From: Methylotenera_A sp031399315
Lineage (GTDB): Bacteria > Pseudomonadota > Gammaproteobacteria > Burkholderiales > Methylophilaceae
DNA length: 27,419 nucleotides
Direction: 5' to 3'
Assembly: GCA_031399315.1 (NCBI GenBank)
Contig: JANNOS010000161.1
Location: forward strand, 1-27,419
This document shows, one piece after another, positions 17,391 through 24,269 of the stretch. Numbering within the stretch: the first letter of the stretch is position 1; each line of letters begins with the position of its first letter. The translations under genes and the position numbers were made by a program. The notes under the pieces are model-generated. The model was not told the origin of the DNA. It saw nothing but the letters and a program-made list of their open reading frames with translations, and searched no databases.

Positions 17391-17999
17391 ATGCAAAGAG
17401 AATTAGCTAGCGAGCAAGAGTTAAATTTTAAAAAGCGTGCGCGTCGTCGTTTAGTTGGCGCAATAGCCTTAGTCGTATTCATGATCATTGTTCTGCCAAT
17501 GATACTTAAAGATCGCAACGCGACTAATACGCAAGAAAAAATCACCATTACGCTTCCTAGTGAGCAAGCGCAGTCAGAACCATCAGATTTCGATTCTAGT
17601 ATTGCGCCAGATGAAACAAACATAGCGTTGCCTGAAGCAGTTGGTGTCGCTAAAGAAGAAACTACAGTTTCTGAATCCCCGCCTGTTAAGACGCCATCAG
17701 AACTTGGAGATGTAAAGCCTGAAAATGTAGCGCCTGTAAAAGAAACTGACAAAACAAAAGATGTCGCTAAGCATAAGTTTTATGTCCAAATAGGTGTTTT
17801 TTCTGACGCAGGTAATGTTAAGCAAATGCAAACTAAATTGGGTGATTTGGGCTACAAATCTCAGACAGAAAAAATTAGCACAGATAAAGGCCAAAAAATA
17901 CGCTTACGCACACAAGTGTTTGGCGATAGAAATGATGCAGCAATCGCACTTCAAAACATTAAGGATGCGGGTTTAACTGGTATGGTAGTCAGTCAATAA
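17391..17999 (+). CDS. dedD: SPOR-domain cell division protein, DedD-like
   Basis: A 202-residue bitopic protein. The N-terminus is short and cytoplasmic (many Lys/Arg, KKRARRRLVG), followed by one membrane helix near residues 20-40 (VGAIALVVFMIIVLPMIL). A Pro/Glu/Ser/Thr-rich periplasmic linker leads to a C-terminal SPOR domain of about 75 residues (KFYVQIGVFSDAGNVKQMQ ... GMVVSQ). SPOR domains bind denuded septal peptidoglycan and DedD helps constriction in E. coli. I prefer ATG 17391, which has GGAAAG eight bases upstream; an in-frame GTG at 17370 would add seven residues. The order folC-dedD-cvpA-purF is conserved in proteobacteria. Confidence 0.9.
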   Translation: MQRELASEQELNFKKRARRRLVGAIALVVFMIIVLPMILKDRNATNTQEKITITLPSEQAQSEPSDFDSSIAPDETNIALPEAVGVAKEETTVSESPPVKTPSELGDVKPENVAPVKETDKTKDVAKHKFYVQIGVFSDAGNVKQMQTKLGDLGYKSQTEKISTDKGQKIRLRTQVFGDRNDAAIALQNIKDAGLTGMVVSQ

Positions 18000-18020
18000 T
18001 GCTAGGTTGTTTTGCGCTGA

Positions 18021-18512
18021 ATGACTAGTTTTGATTACACCGTATTACTCATTATTGGCATTTCGATTGTCGTGAGTATGATGCGGGGTGCGGTACGGGA
18101 ATTATTGGCGATAGCTGGATGGATCGCCGCAATTTATGTGGCGAAAACATATGCAATACAATTGATGCCTTTGTTGCCAACGGATATTCCAACAGAACCG
18201 CTAAGGGTATTGGCCTCGCATCTTATTCTTTTTTTTGGTGTATTACTCATATCAAGTTTATTAACAATAGCACTTTCTAGTTTAATTAAGAAAATTGGTT
18301 TGAATTGGCTTAACCGAGGTGTCGGGGCATTTTTTGGGCTTGCGAGAGGTCTATTGATTGTGTGTGTGTTGATATTTTTGGCTGGCCTAACTAGCTTGCC
18401 CAAAGATACGCGCTGGACTAACGCGATGTTTAGCTCGCCGTTGGAAGCACTTGTAAAAACTGCTCTTCCATTATTGCCGCAAGCAGTTGCAAAGCACGTT
18501 AGATATGATTAA
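18021..18512 (+). CDS. cvpA: CvpA family membrane protein
   Basis: A 163-residue inner-membrane protein with four hydrophobic segments (about residues 4-22, 28-46, 62-90 and 102-122). The N-terminal motif SFDYTVLLIIGISIVVSMMRG and the RELLAIAGWIAA segment are typical of CvpA, named for its need in colicin V production in E. coli. The biochemical role is unknown; homologues affect envelope stress and biofilms. It is conserved directly upstream of purF, which is the case here (65-base gap). Confidence 0.93.
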   Translation: MTSFDYTVLLIIGISIVVSMMRGAVRELLAIAGWIAAIYVAKTYAIQLMPLLPTDIPTEPLRVLASHLILFFGVLLISSLLTIALSSLIKKIGLNWLNRGVGAFFGLARGLLIVCVLIFLAGLTSLPKDTRWTNAMFSSPLEALVKTALPLLPQAVAKHVRYD

Positions 18513-18577
18513 ATTAATGATGGTCAATTTGGCTATTTTGATTAAAGTCGCTTAATTGATTTGGAGGCACTAAATTT

Positions 18578-20128
18578 ATGTGTGGAATTATAGGCATCGT
18601 TGGTAAAAATCCAGTTAACCAGTTGTTATACGATGGTTTGATGGTGCTACAACATCGTGGTCAAGATGCTGCAGGTATTGTCACGTGCGACGGCAATACG
18701 TTTTTTATGCATAAAAACAATGGTCTGGTAAAAGATGTATTCCATACTCGCCACATGCGTAGCCTCATTGGTAATGTCGGCATTGGCCATGTGCGTTACC
18801 CGACCGCGGGGTCATCAAGTGCTGCTGAAGCGCAGCCATTTTATGTAAATTCTCCATTTGGCATAGTGCTTGGACACAATGGAAATTTAACCAATTCAGA
18901 ACAACTAAAATCTGAAATGTTTCGCCAAGATTTGCGCCATATTAATACCAATTCTGATTCAGAAGTATTATTGAATGTACTAGCGCATGAAATCGAAAAA
19001 ACCTCTAAAAACGCGGTGTTGAATACCGATATGGCATTTGATGCTGTAGCAGGCGTTCACCGCCGCTGTAAAGGTGCCTATGCCGTTGTGGCGATGATTG
19101 CAAACTTTGGTTTGCTGGCATTTCGTGATCCCAATGGGATACGCCCCTTGGTGATTGGTAAGTTAGAAACCGACAAAGGCACAGAATACATTGTGGCCTC
19201 AGAAAGTGTTGCACTTGATGTGCTTGGGTTTAAATTGGTTCGCGATGTGGCGCCAGGCGAGGGTATTTTTATTGATATGGATGGCAATTTCTTTAGTCGT
19301 CAATGTGCCGAAAATGCAAAATTAAATCCTTGTATTTTTGAATATGTGTATTTAGCAAGACCAGACTCTGTGATTGATGGTATTTCTGTGTATCAAACGC
19401 GTCTGGATATGGGTGTTAGCCTAGCGGAAAAGATTAAACGCGAGTGGCCAGATAAGCATATTGATGTGGTGATTCCTATCCCAGATACCAGCCGTCCAAG
19501 CGCCTTGCAGCTTGGTATTTCGTTGGGGTTAGATTATCGTGAAGGTTTCATTAAAAATCGCTATATAGGCCGCACGTTTATTATGCCAGGTCAGGCATTA
19601 CGTAAAAAGTCAGTGCGACAAAAATTGAACCCCATAGGCATTGAATTTAAAGGTAAAAATGTATTGCTAGTGGATGACTCCATCGTGCGCGGCACCACTT
19701 CGCAACAAATCGTACAAATGGCGCGAGATGCGGGCGCCAACAAAGTCTATTTCGCTTCGGCAGCGCCACCTGTGCGCTTTCCCAACGTGTATGGTATTGA
19801 TATGCCTAGTCGTGAAGAGTTGTTAGCAACAGGCCGCACTGATGAGGAAATTTGTAAAGAAATTGGCGCAGATGCCTTAATTTACCAAGATTTAGATGCA
19901 TTGATGAATGATGTAAAATTAAGCAATCCCGAGATTAAAAACTTTGACTGCTCATGTTTTGATGGTAAGTACGTCACAGGGGATGTGGATGCGGCTTATC
20001 TCAACCGTATTGAATCTGCACGTGGCGATGTAAATAATAAAGACAAACCAGCCAACTCAAGTACACAGATGGATCTCAATTTAATTGATAATGAATTAAT
20101 TGATAGTGAAATGGTGACTTTAGATTAG
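18578..20128 (+). CDS. purF: Amidophosphoribosyltransferase
   Basis: First committed step of purine synthesis: glutamine plus PRPP gives phosphoribosylamine. The 516-residue protein starts MCGIIGIVG, so Cys2 becomes the N-terminal nucleophile of the glutaminase domain once Met is removed. RGQDAAGI, GHVRYPTAG and LGHNGNLTN continue that domain. The phosphoribosyltransferase half has the PRPP loop VLLVDDSIVRGTTS and the substrate segment IPDTSRPSALQLG. GGAGG lies 10-14 bases before the ATG. The last ~30 residues (after NRIESARGD) are low complexity and probably a flexible tail. Confidence 0.98.
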   Translation: MCGIIGIVGKNPVNQLLYDGLMVLQHRGQDAAGIVTCDGNTFFMHKNNGLVKDVFHTRHMRSLIGNVGIGHVRYPTAGSSSAAEAQPFYVNSPFGIVLGHNGNLTNSEQLKSEMFRQDLRHINTNSDSEVLLNVLAHEIEKTSKNAVLNTDMAFDAVAGVHRRCKGAYAVVAMIANFGLLAFRDPNGIRPLVIGKLETDKGTEYIVASESVALDVLGFKLVRDVAPGEGIFIDMDGNFFSRQCAENAKLNPCIFEYVYLARPDSVIDGISVYQTRLDMGVSLAEKIKREWPDKHIDVVIPIPDTSRPSALQLGISLGLDYREGFIKNRYIGRTFIMPGQALRKKSVRQKLNPIGIEFKGKNVLLVDDSIVRGTTSQQIVQMARDAGANKVYFASAAPPVRFPNVYGIDMPSREELLATGRTDEEICKEIGADALIYQDLDALMNDVKLSNPEIKNFDCSCFDGKYVTGDVDAAYLNRIESARGDVNNKDKPANSSTQMDLNLIDNELIDSEMVTLD

Positions 20129-20129
20129 T

Positions 20130-20159
20130 AGCTTGCCCGATTAGGCTATAGCTGTTTTT
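20130..20159 (+). terminator. Possible weak terminator after purF
   Basis: AGCT-T-GCC pairs with GGC-TAT-AGCT around loop CGATTA, then G and five T. The stem has an internal mismatch, so this is a tentative call. It would separate purF from wecE. Confidence 0.35.
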
Positions 20160-20177
20160 AATGCCTTGATTTATGAT

Positions 20178-20205
20178 TTGTTTGACTATTTTTTAAGACT
20201 ATAAA
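20178..20205 (+). promoter_or_regulatory. Candidate promoter for wecE
   Basis: TTGTTT (20178-20183), 16-base spacer, TATAAA (20200-20205). It would give a leader of about 12 bases before ATG 20225, which itself has no clear ribosome binding site. An 8-bp perfect inverted repeat (AATGCCTT 20160-20167, AAGGCATT 20205-20212) brackets it. Confidence 0.35.
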
Positions 20206-20224
20206 AGGCATTCAAGACCCGCAA

Positions 20225-21340
20225 ATGATACCGTTTAATAAACCCTACTTTACTGGCGCAGAGCTTGATTATATTCGCCAATCGCATGAAGTTGGCAACC
20301 TTTCAGGCGATGGCGCATTTACGCATAAAGTCAATGCTTGGCTAAAAGCGCAAACTAAAACTAATAAAGCGCTACTGACACATTCGTGTACAGCGGCGTT
20401 GGAAATGGCTGCGATTCTAGCGGACATTCAACCGGGCGATGAAGTGATTATGCCTTCTTATACCTTTGTGTCTACCGCAAACGCGTTTGTATTGCGGGGT
20501 GGTGTTCCGGTTTTTGTGGATATTCGCCCAGATACTTTAAACATTGACGAAAAGCTTATTGAGGCTGCAATTACACCGCGCACCAAGGTGATAGCGCCTG
20601 TGCATTATGCGGGCGTCGGTTGCGAGATGGACGTCATCATGCAGATTGCAAAAAAACACAACTTATTGGTGATTGAAGATGCTGCGCAAGGCGTTATGTC
20701 GAGCTACAAAGGTAAAGCGCTTGGTGCGATAGGCCATTTAGGCGCATTTTCGTTTCACGAAACCAAAAATATTATTTCAGGTGAAGGCGGCGCATTACTT
20801 ATTAATGATGAAGAATTTGAGTTGCGTGCAGAAATTATTCGAGAGAAGGGCACCAACCGTAGCCAGTTCTATCGTGGCCAAGTAGATAAATATACTTGGC
20901 AGGATATGGGCTCTTCCTATTTGCCTGGTGAAGATATTGCTGCATTTTTGTATGCACAATTAGAAAATGCAGAAGATATTACCAATAAACGTTTAGCGAT
21001 TTGGAAAACCTATCATGATGCATTTGAATCATTAGAACAAAAAGGCGAACTAAGACGTCCAATTATTCCTGCTGAATGTCAGCATAACGCGCATATGTAC
21101 TATATCTTGCTAGATTCACTTGAGCATCGGACTAAGATGATTGAGAAGTTTAAAAAACAAGATATACATCCTGTATTTCACTACATTCCACTACATAGCG
21201 CACCTGCGGGCAAAAAGTTTGCGCGTGCACATGGTGACTTAAAGCATACAGAAGATTTGTCTGAAAGATTATTACGCCTGCCGTTATGGGTTGGTTTGGC
21301 TGAACAGCAACACAAAGTACTTGAAGTAATGGGTGTGTAA
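20225..21340 (+). CDS. wecE: dTDP-4-amino-4,6-dideoxygalactose transaminase
   Basis: PLP-dependent sugar aminotransferase of the DegT/DnrJ/EryC1 fold, 371 residues, closely like E. coli WecE (RffA). Shared segments are GDEVIMPSYTFVSTANAFVL, PVHYAGVGCEMD, EDAAQGVMSSYKGKALG, SFHETKN with the PLP lysine at 181, REKGTNRSQF and QVDKYTW, and FHYIPLHSAPAG. The enzyme converts dTDP-4-keto-6-deoxyglucose to dTDP-4-amino-4,6-dideoxygalactose (dTDP-Fuc4N), a surface polysaccharide precursor. No rml or wec genes lie nearby; the gene sits alone between purF and metZ. The C-terminal end is slightly shorter than in E. coli. The exact sugar product is inferred from the close match; related aminotransferases for other dTDP sugars are the alternative. 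Confidence 0.88.
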   Translation: MIPFNKPYFTGAELDYIRQSHEVGNLSGDGAFTHKVNAWLKAQTKTNKALLTHSCTAALEMAAILADIQPGDEVIMPSYTFVSTANAFVLRGGVPVFVDIRPDTLNIDEKLIEAAITPRTKVIAPVHYAGVGCEMDVIMQIAKKHNLLVIEDAAQGVMSSYKGKALGAIGHLGAFSFHETKNIISGEGGALLINDEEFELRAEIIREKGTNRSQFYRGQVDKYTWQDMGSSYLPGEDIAAFLYAQLENAEDITNKRLAIWKTYHDAFESLEQKGELRRPIIPAECQHNAHMYYILLDSLEHRTKMIEKFKKQDIHPVFHYIPLHSAPAGKKFARAHGDLKHTEDLSERLLRLPLWVGLAEQQHKVLEVMGV

Positions 21341-21370
21341 ACTCAGGGAGTATTATTTTAGATGGAATAC

Positions 21371-21399
21371 TTGACACAAGAATTTTTAAGGCGTTAAAT
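21371..21399 (+). promoter_or_regulatory. Promoter of the metZ riboswitch transcript
   Basis: A perfect -35 box TTGACA (21371-21376), a 17-base spacer and TTAAAT (21394-21399, four of six consensus bases). The predicted start of transcription, about 21406, falls at the first bases of the riboswitch P1 stem, which supports both calls. Confidence 0.7.
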
Positions 21400-21404
21400 G
21401 GTAT

Positions 21405-21483
21405 TGCGCTGATTTGAGTGGCCAACTTTAAACAAAGCCTTACTCAGCTTGCGAGCGCATAATAAATTCTGCTAAAGCGAGGA
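21405..21483 (+). ncRNA. SAM-II riboswitch aptamer (metZ leader)
   Basis: The RNA matches the SAM-II (SAM_alpha) pattern. P1 is TGCGCT (21405-21410) with AGCGCA (21454-21459), six perfect pairs. The conserved GATTTG follows P1's 5' strand. CTTGC (21448-21452) then sits just before P1's 3' strand and pairs with GCGAG (21477-21481) to give the H-type pseudoknot. The A/U-rich loop ends in the conserved GCTAAA (21471-21476). An accessory hairpin (TGAGTGGC 21415-21422 with GCC-TT-ACTCA 21437-21446) is inserted in the P1 loop. The class binds S-adenosylmethionine and represses methionine genes; metZ starts 93 bases downstream. Not checked against a covariance model. Confidence 0.8.
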
Positions 21484-21486
21484 AAA

Positions 21487-21529
21487 AAAGAACCCGTTTT
21501 AGCTTATTCTTAGCTTCAACGGGTTTTTT
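21487..21529 (+). terminator. Riboswitch-associated intrinsic terminator
   Basis: AACCCGTT (21491-21498) pairs perfectly with AACGGGTT (21518-21525) around a 19-base loop, followed by a T run to 21529. It lies between the SAM-II aptamer and metZ, 46 bases before the start codon, so it is best read as the expression platform rather than as an operon end. The A-rich run on its 5' side could also let it act on the other strand. Confidence 0.75.
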
Positions 21530-21575
21530 AATGCCCATTGTTAATGCTTGTTGTTAATTTAAGTAGAGAAATGTA

Positions 21576-22754
21576 ATGACTACAAAAAAATATCATCCAG
21601 AAACTTTAAGCGTTCGCGCGGGCTCAGAAGCAACCCCATTTGGTGAGAATTCAGAAGCATTATTTTTAAATTCCAGCTTTCGGTTTGAAAATGCGGCACA
21701 AGCTGCTGCGCGCTTTGGCGGCACAGAGCCTGGCAATATCTATTCACGCTTTACTAATCCAACTGTCACCATGTTTCAAAACAAACTGGCAGCGTTAGAA
21801 GGCGCAGAGCAATGCGTTGCAACCTCTAGCGGCATGTCTGCCATATTGGCCTGCGTGATGGGTTTGTGTAGTGCTGGCGACCATGTAGTGGCATCGCGCA
21901 GTATATTTGGCACTTCGGTGCAACTGTTCAGCAATATTCTCGCGCGCTGGGGCTTGCAGGTGACGTTTGTTTCGCTGACTAATCCTGATGAATGGCAGGC
22001 TGCGGTTACATCAAAAACTAAACTATTTTTTGTGGAAACGCCATCAAATCCACTGACGGAAGTATGTGATATACAAGCTTTGGCCGATATTGCACATAAT
22101 ATTGGCGCGCATTTGGTGGTGGATAACTGCTTCTGCACACCAGCGATTCAACGTCCGTTAGAGTTGGGTGCAGATATTATTATTCATTCTGCGACTAAAT
22201 ATATCGATGGACAGGGTAGGTGCCTTGGTGGCGCGGTGCTTGGTACCAAAGTATTAATGGAGCCTGTATATGGTTTTTTACGCACAGCAGGCGTCACCAT
22301 GAGCGCATTTAACGCTTGGGTATTTTTAAAGGGCTTAGAAACTTTGTTTGTGCGCATGGAAGCGCATGCGAGTCGTGCGCTTGCTTTAGCGACTTGGTTA
22401 GAAACGCAACCGCAAGTCACGCGCGTATATTATCCAGGCTTAAGCTCGCACCCACAACATGCACTAGCAATGAAGCAACAAAGTAGCGGTGGTGGCATTG
22501 TGAGCTTTGAAGTGAAGCCAAAAGCAGGTCAAACGCAACAAGCAGCGGCTTGGGCCCTGATTGATAATACACAGTTGATTTCGATTACTGCCAACTTGGG
22601 TGATGCAAAAAGCACCATCACGCACCCAGCCACCACTACGCATAGCCGCGTGACGGCAGAGGCGAGAGCTGCGGCGGGCATCGGTGATGGCTTGGTACGT
22701 ATTGCCGTGGGTTTGGAGCATGTGGATGATTTAAAAGCGGATTTACGTTTCTAA
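21576..22754 (+). CDS. metZ: O-succinylhomoserine sulfhydrylase
   Basis: PLP enzyme of the Cys/Met metabolism family that makes homocysteine from O-succinylhomoserine and sulfide. At 392 residues it is full length. Motifs are LSVRAGSEATPFGENSEALF at the start, NIYSRFTNPTV, ATSSGMSAILA, and SATKYIDGQGRCLGG with the PLP lysine at 208. MetZ is the usual member after purF in beta- and gammaproteobacteria. A weak ribosome binding site (TAGAGAAATGTA) precedes ATG. The upstream SAM-II riboswitch fits direct repression by the pathway end product. Cystathionine gamma-synthase is the close alternative, but the N-terminal pattern is MetZ-like. Confidence 0.94.
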   Translation: MTTKKYHPETLSVRAGSEATPFGENSEALFLNSSFRFENAAQAAARFGGTEPGNIYSRFTNPTVTMFQNKLAALEGAEQCVATSSGMSAILACVMGLCSAGDHVVASRSIFGTSVQLFSNILARWGLQVTFVSLTNPDEWQAAVTSKTKLFFVETPSNPLTEVCDIQALADIAHNIGAHLVVDNCFCTPAIQRPLELGADIIIHSATKYIDGQGRCLGGAVLGTKVLMEPVYGFLRTAGVTMSAFNAWVFLKGLETLFVRMEAHASRALALATWLETQPQVTRVYYPGLSSHPQHALAMKQQSSGGGIVSFEVKPKAGQTQQAAAWALIDNTQLISITANLGDAKSTITHPATTTHSRVTAEARAAAGIGDGLVRIAVGLEHVDDLKADLRF

Positions 22755-22804
22755 AATAGATGCTCTGCAAGCCAATATTCATGCGGTCTGCAGAGCATTA
22801 TTTT
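22753..22804 (+). repeat. Hairpin repeat, copy 1; also metZ terminator
   Basis: ATGCTCTGCA (22760-22769) pairs perfectly with TGCAGAGCAT (22789-22798); flanking AAAATA and TATTTT extend the pairing, so it can end transcription on either strand. The loop contains AAGCCAATAT. A second, inverted copy lies at 24869-24917. It overlaps the metZ stop codon. Confidence 0.8.
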
Positions 22805-22858
22805 ATGCGCTGCGTTAATCATCAACACTAACAAAAATAACGAATGAAGGATGGTTGC

Positions 22859-23287
22859 ATGATAGATAAAATAAACAGATTTTTTGCTTGGGTTGTAAGT
22901 GTTAATTATTACGTTTATCTTGTTTTTGGCATACTTATTGGTCTCACTTTATATTTTTTAGGGTGGCAAACATCAACTACTGACCATCTTAGTTTTTTGA
23001 AGAATGTTGGGATACCAGTAGTAGTTTACTCATTACTTCAACGCCTGTTTTGTCAAATTTTTTACCAAGAAAAATACGATGAATTTCCGTTCTGGAAAAT
23101 AGATCACAACATGCATATCGGCATACCTAGAGCGGATGATGCTTTTTATTCTGTAATTACTGAAAAAAATTTAAACCGTATTAGAAAGTTTTCAGGTTAT
23201 GTATATGCGGTTTCAAAACCATTAATATTTATAAATTTTGGCATAGTTGTCGTATCACTTCTTTTTGTTATGAATGGCAGGGCATAG
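22859..23287 (+). CDS. Hypothetical small membrane protein
   Basis: I do not recognise this 142-residue product. It has two hydrophobic stretches near the N-terminus (about residues 8-36, VSVNYYVYLVFGILIGLTLYF) and 47-60 (VGIPVVVYSLLQRLF), a soluble middle rich in aromatic and charged residues (YDEFPFWKIDHNMHIGIPR), and a C-terminal helix (about 117-137, PLIFINFGIVVVSLLFVM). ATG 22859 is preferred because AAGGATGG lies seven bases upstream; ATG 22844 would add five residues. It is AT-rich compared with its neighbours and stands alone between metZ and a convergent peroxiredoxin, which suggests a recent or lineage-specific gene. It could be a small accessory membrane protein; no function is proposed. 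Confidence 0.7.
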   Translation: MIDKINRFFAWVVSVNYYVYLVFGILIGLTLYFLGWQTSTTDHLSFLKNVGIPVVVYSLLQRLFCQIFYQEKYDEFPFWKIDHNMHIGIPRADDAFYSVITEKNLNRIRKFSGYVYAVSKPLIFINFGIVVVSLLFVMNGRA

Positions 23288-23290
23288 CTC

Positions 23291-23369
23291 GTAGGTTGGG
23301 GTGAATTGGGTTTGTGAACCCCAACATTTCTCACATCGTTGGGGTTCGTTTCACTCACCACCAACCTAC
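23291..23369. repeat. GTAGGTTGG-type palindromic repeat
   Basis: Ends GTAGGTTGG (23291-23299) and CCAACCTAC (23361-23369) are perfect inverted repeats; a second nested pair AACCCCAAC (23317-23325) and GTTGGGGTT (23338-23346) lies inside. Sequences of this GTAGGTTGGG...CCCAACCTAC style occur dispersed in many bacterial genomes as REP- or MITE-like elements. It lies between convergent genes. Confidence 0.75.
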
Positions 23370-23384
23370 AATTAAATAAAAAAT

Positions 23385-23414
23385 AAAAAAACGGGGCAAT
23401 TACCCCGTTTTTTT
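23385..23414. terminator. Bidirectional terminator between convergent genes
   Basis: ACGGGG (23391-23396), loop CAATTA, CCCCGT (23403-23408), with A7 on the left and T7 on the right. It can stop transcription from the membrane protein gene (+) and from the peroxiredoxin gene (-). Confidence 0.9.
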
Positions 23415-23451
23415 ATTTAAACAATCAATCCCAACAATTACAGGTTTTTAA

Positions 23452-24054
23452 TTATAAATCCTTTGCGTTCTCGGCTAAGTATTTAGCTACGCCTTCTGTC
23501 GAAGCGCCCATGCCTGGTTTGCCTTTTTTCCAGCCTGCTGGGCATACTTCGCCGTTGGTTTCAAAGAATTGAAGCGCGTCTACCATGCGCAACATTTCGT
23601 CGATATCGCGACCTAATGGTAAATCGTTCACAACTTGGTGTACCACTACGCCTGCTTTGTTGATTAAGAAAGAGCCACGGTAAGCCACGCCGCCTTCAGC
23701 TTCTACGTCATAAGCTTTGCAGATTTCGTGTTTAATATCCGCAACCAATGGGTAACCTACTTGGCCAATGCCGCCGTTGTTGATTGGGGTGTTTTTCCAA
23801 GCTAAGTGAGTGAAGTGTGAGTCGATAGAAACACCAATCACTTCTACGCCACGGCTTTTGAAATCGGCTAAGCGATGGTCAAATGCGATAAGTTCTGATG
23901 GGCAGACAAAGGTAAAATCGAGTGGGTAAAAGAAAATAACGGCTTCTTTACCTTTAATAAATTTTGCTAGGTTAAAGTTTTCGTCAATACTGTTGTCGCC
24001 CATCACTGCGGCTGCGGTAAAGTCTGGTGCTGATTTTCCTACTAATACTGCCAT
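23452..24054 (-). CDS. Typical 2-Cys peroxiredoxin (AhpC/Prx1 type)
   Basis: Thiol peroxidase that reduces hydrogen peroxide and organic peroxides in the cytoplasm. The 200-residue protein has the peroxidatic cysteine Cys51 in FYPLDFTFVCPSE and the resolving cysteine Cys171 in NGEVCPAGW, the layout of the typical 2-Cys Prx1/AhpC group. A third cysteine (Cys112) is not part of the mechanism. The start has AGGAG six bases upstream (TCAGGAGATTTA). No AhpF reductase is nearby; the thioredoxin system is the likely donor. It is the last of four minus-strand redox genes and is preceded by a 215-base gap with a perfect palindrome, so it is probably controlled on its own. Confidence 0.95.
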   Translation of the reverse strand: MAVLVGKSAPDFTAAAVMGDNSIDENFNLAKFIKGKEAVIFFYPLDFTFVCPSELIAFDHRLADFKSRGVEVIGVSIDSHFTHLAWKNTPINNGGIGQVGYPLVADIKHEICKAYDVEAEGGVAYRGSFLINKAGVVVHQVVNDLPLGRDIDEMLRMVDALQFFETNGEVCPAGWKKGKPGMGASTEGVAKYLAENAKDL

Positions 24055-24105
24055 TTAAATCTCCTGATTAAGGGGTTATTGAAACTACATTTTTGAAATG
24101 TGAAT

Positions 24106-24140
24106 TTTATACAATTAAAATCACTTTTTGATTTTAATTG
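24106..24140 (-). promoter_or_regulatory. Palindrome and -10 box upstream of peroxiredoxin
   Basis: CAATTAAAATCA (24112-24123) and TGATTTTAATTG (24129-24140) form a perfect 12-bp inverted repeat with a 5-base spacer. On the minus strand it is followed directly by TATAAA (24106-24111), a possible -10 box, about 52 bases before the start codon. It may be an operator or a leader hairpin. A smaller repeat ACATTT-TTG-AAATGT lies at 24087-24101. Confidence 0.45.
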
Positions 24141-24269
24141 GCTATATTTTTATATTGATTACAACAACTTTAGCTTGCAATAATAATTGATGAGCTAATT
24201 TGAGTGTGCTGACTTGTTGCGTTGATTAGATGAGGGTGTTAAAGCTGGTTTCAACCGTTCATGACGCCT

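Noticed and set aside
20182..20205. Promoter TTGACT / TATAAA before wecE
   Set aside because: The spacer would be only 12 bases; TTGTTT with a 16-base spacer to the same -10 box is the better fit.
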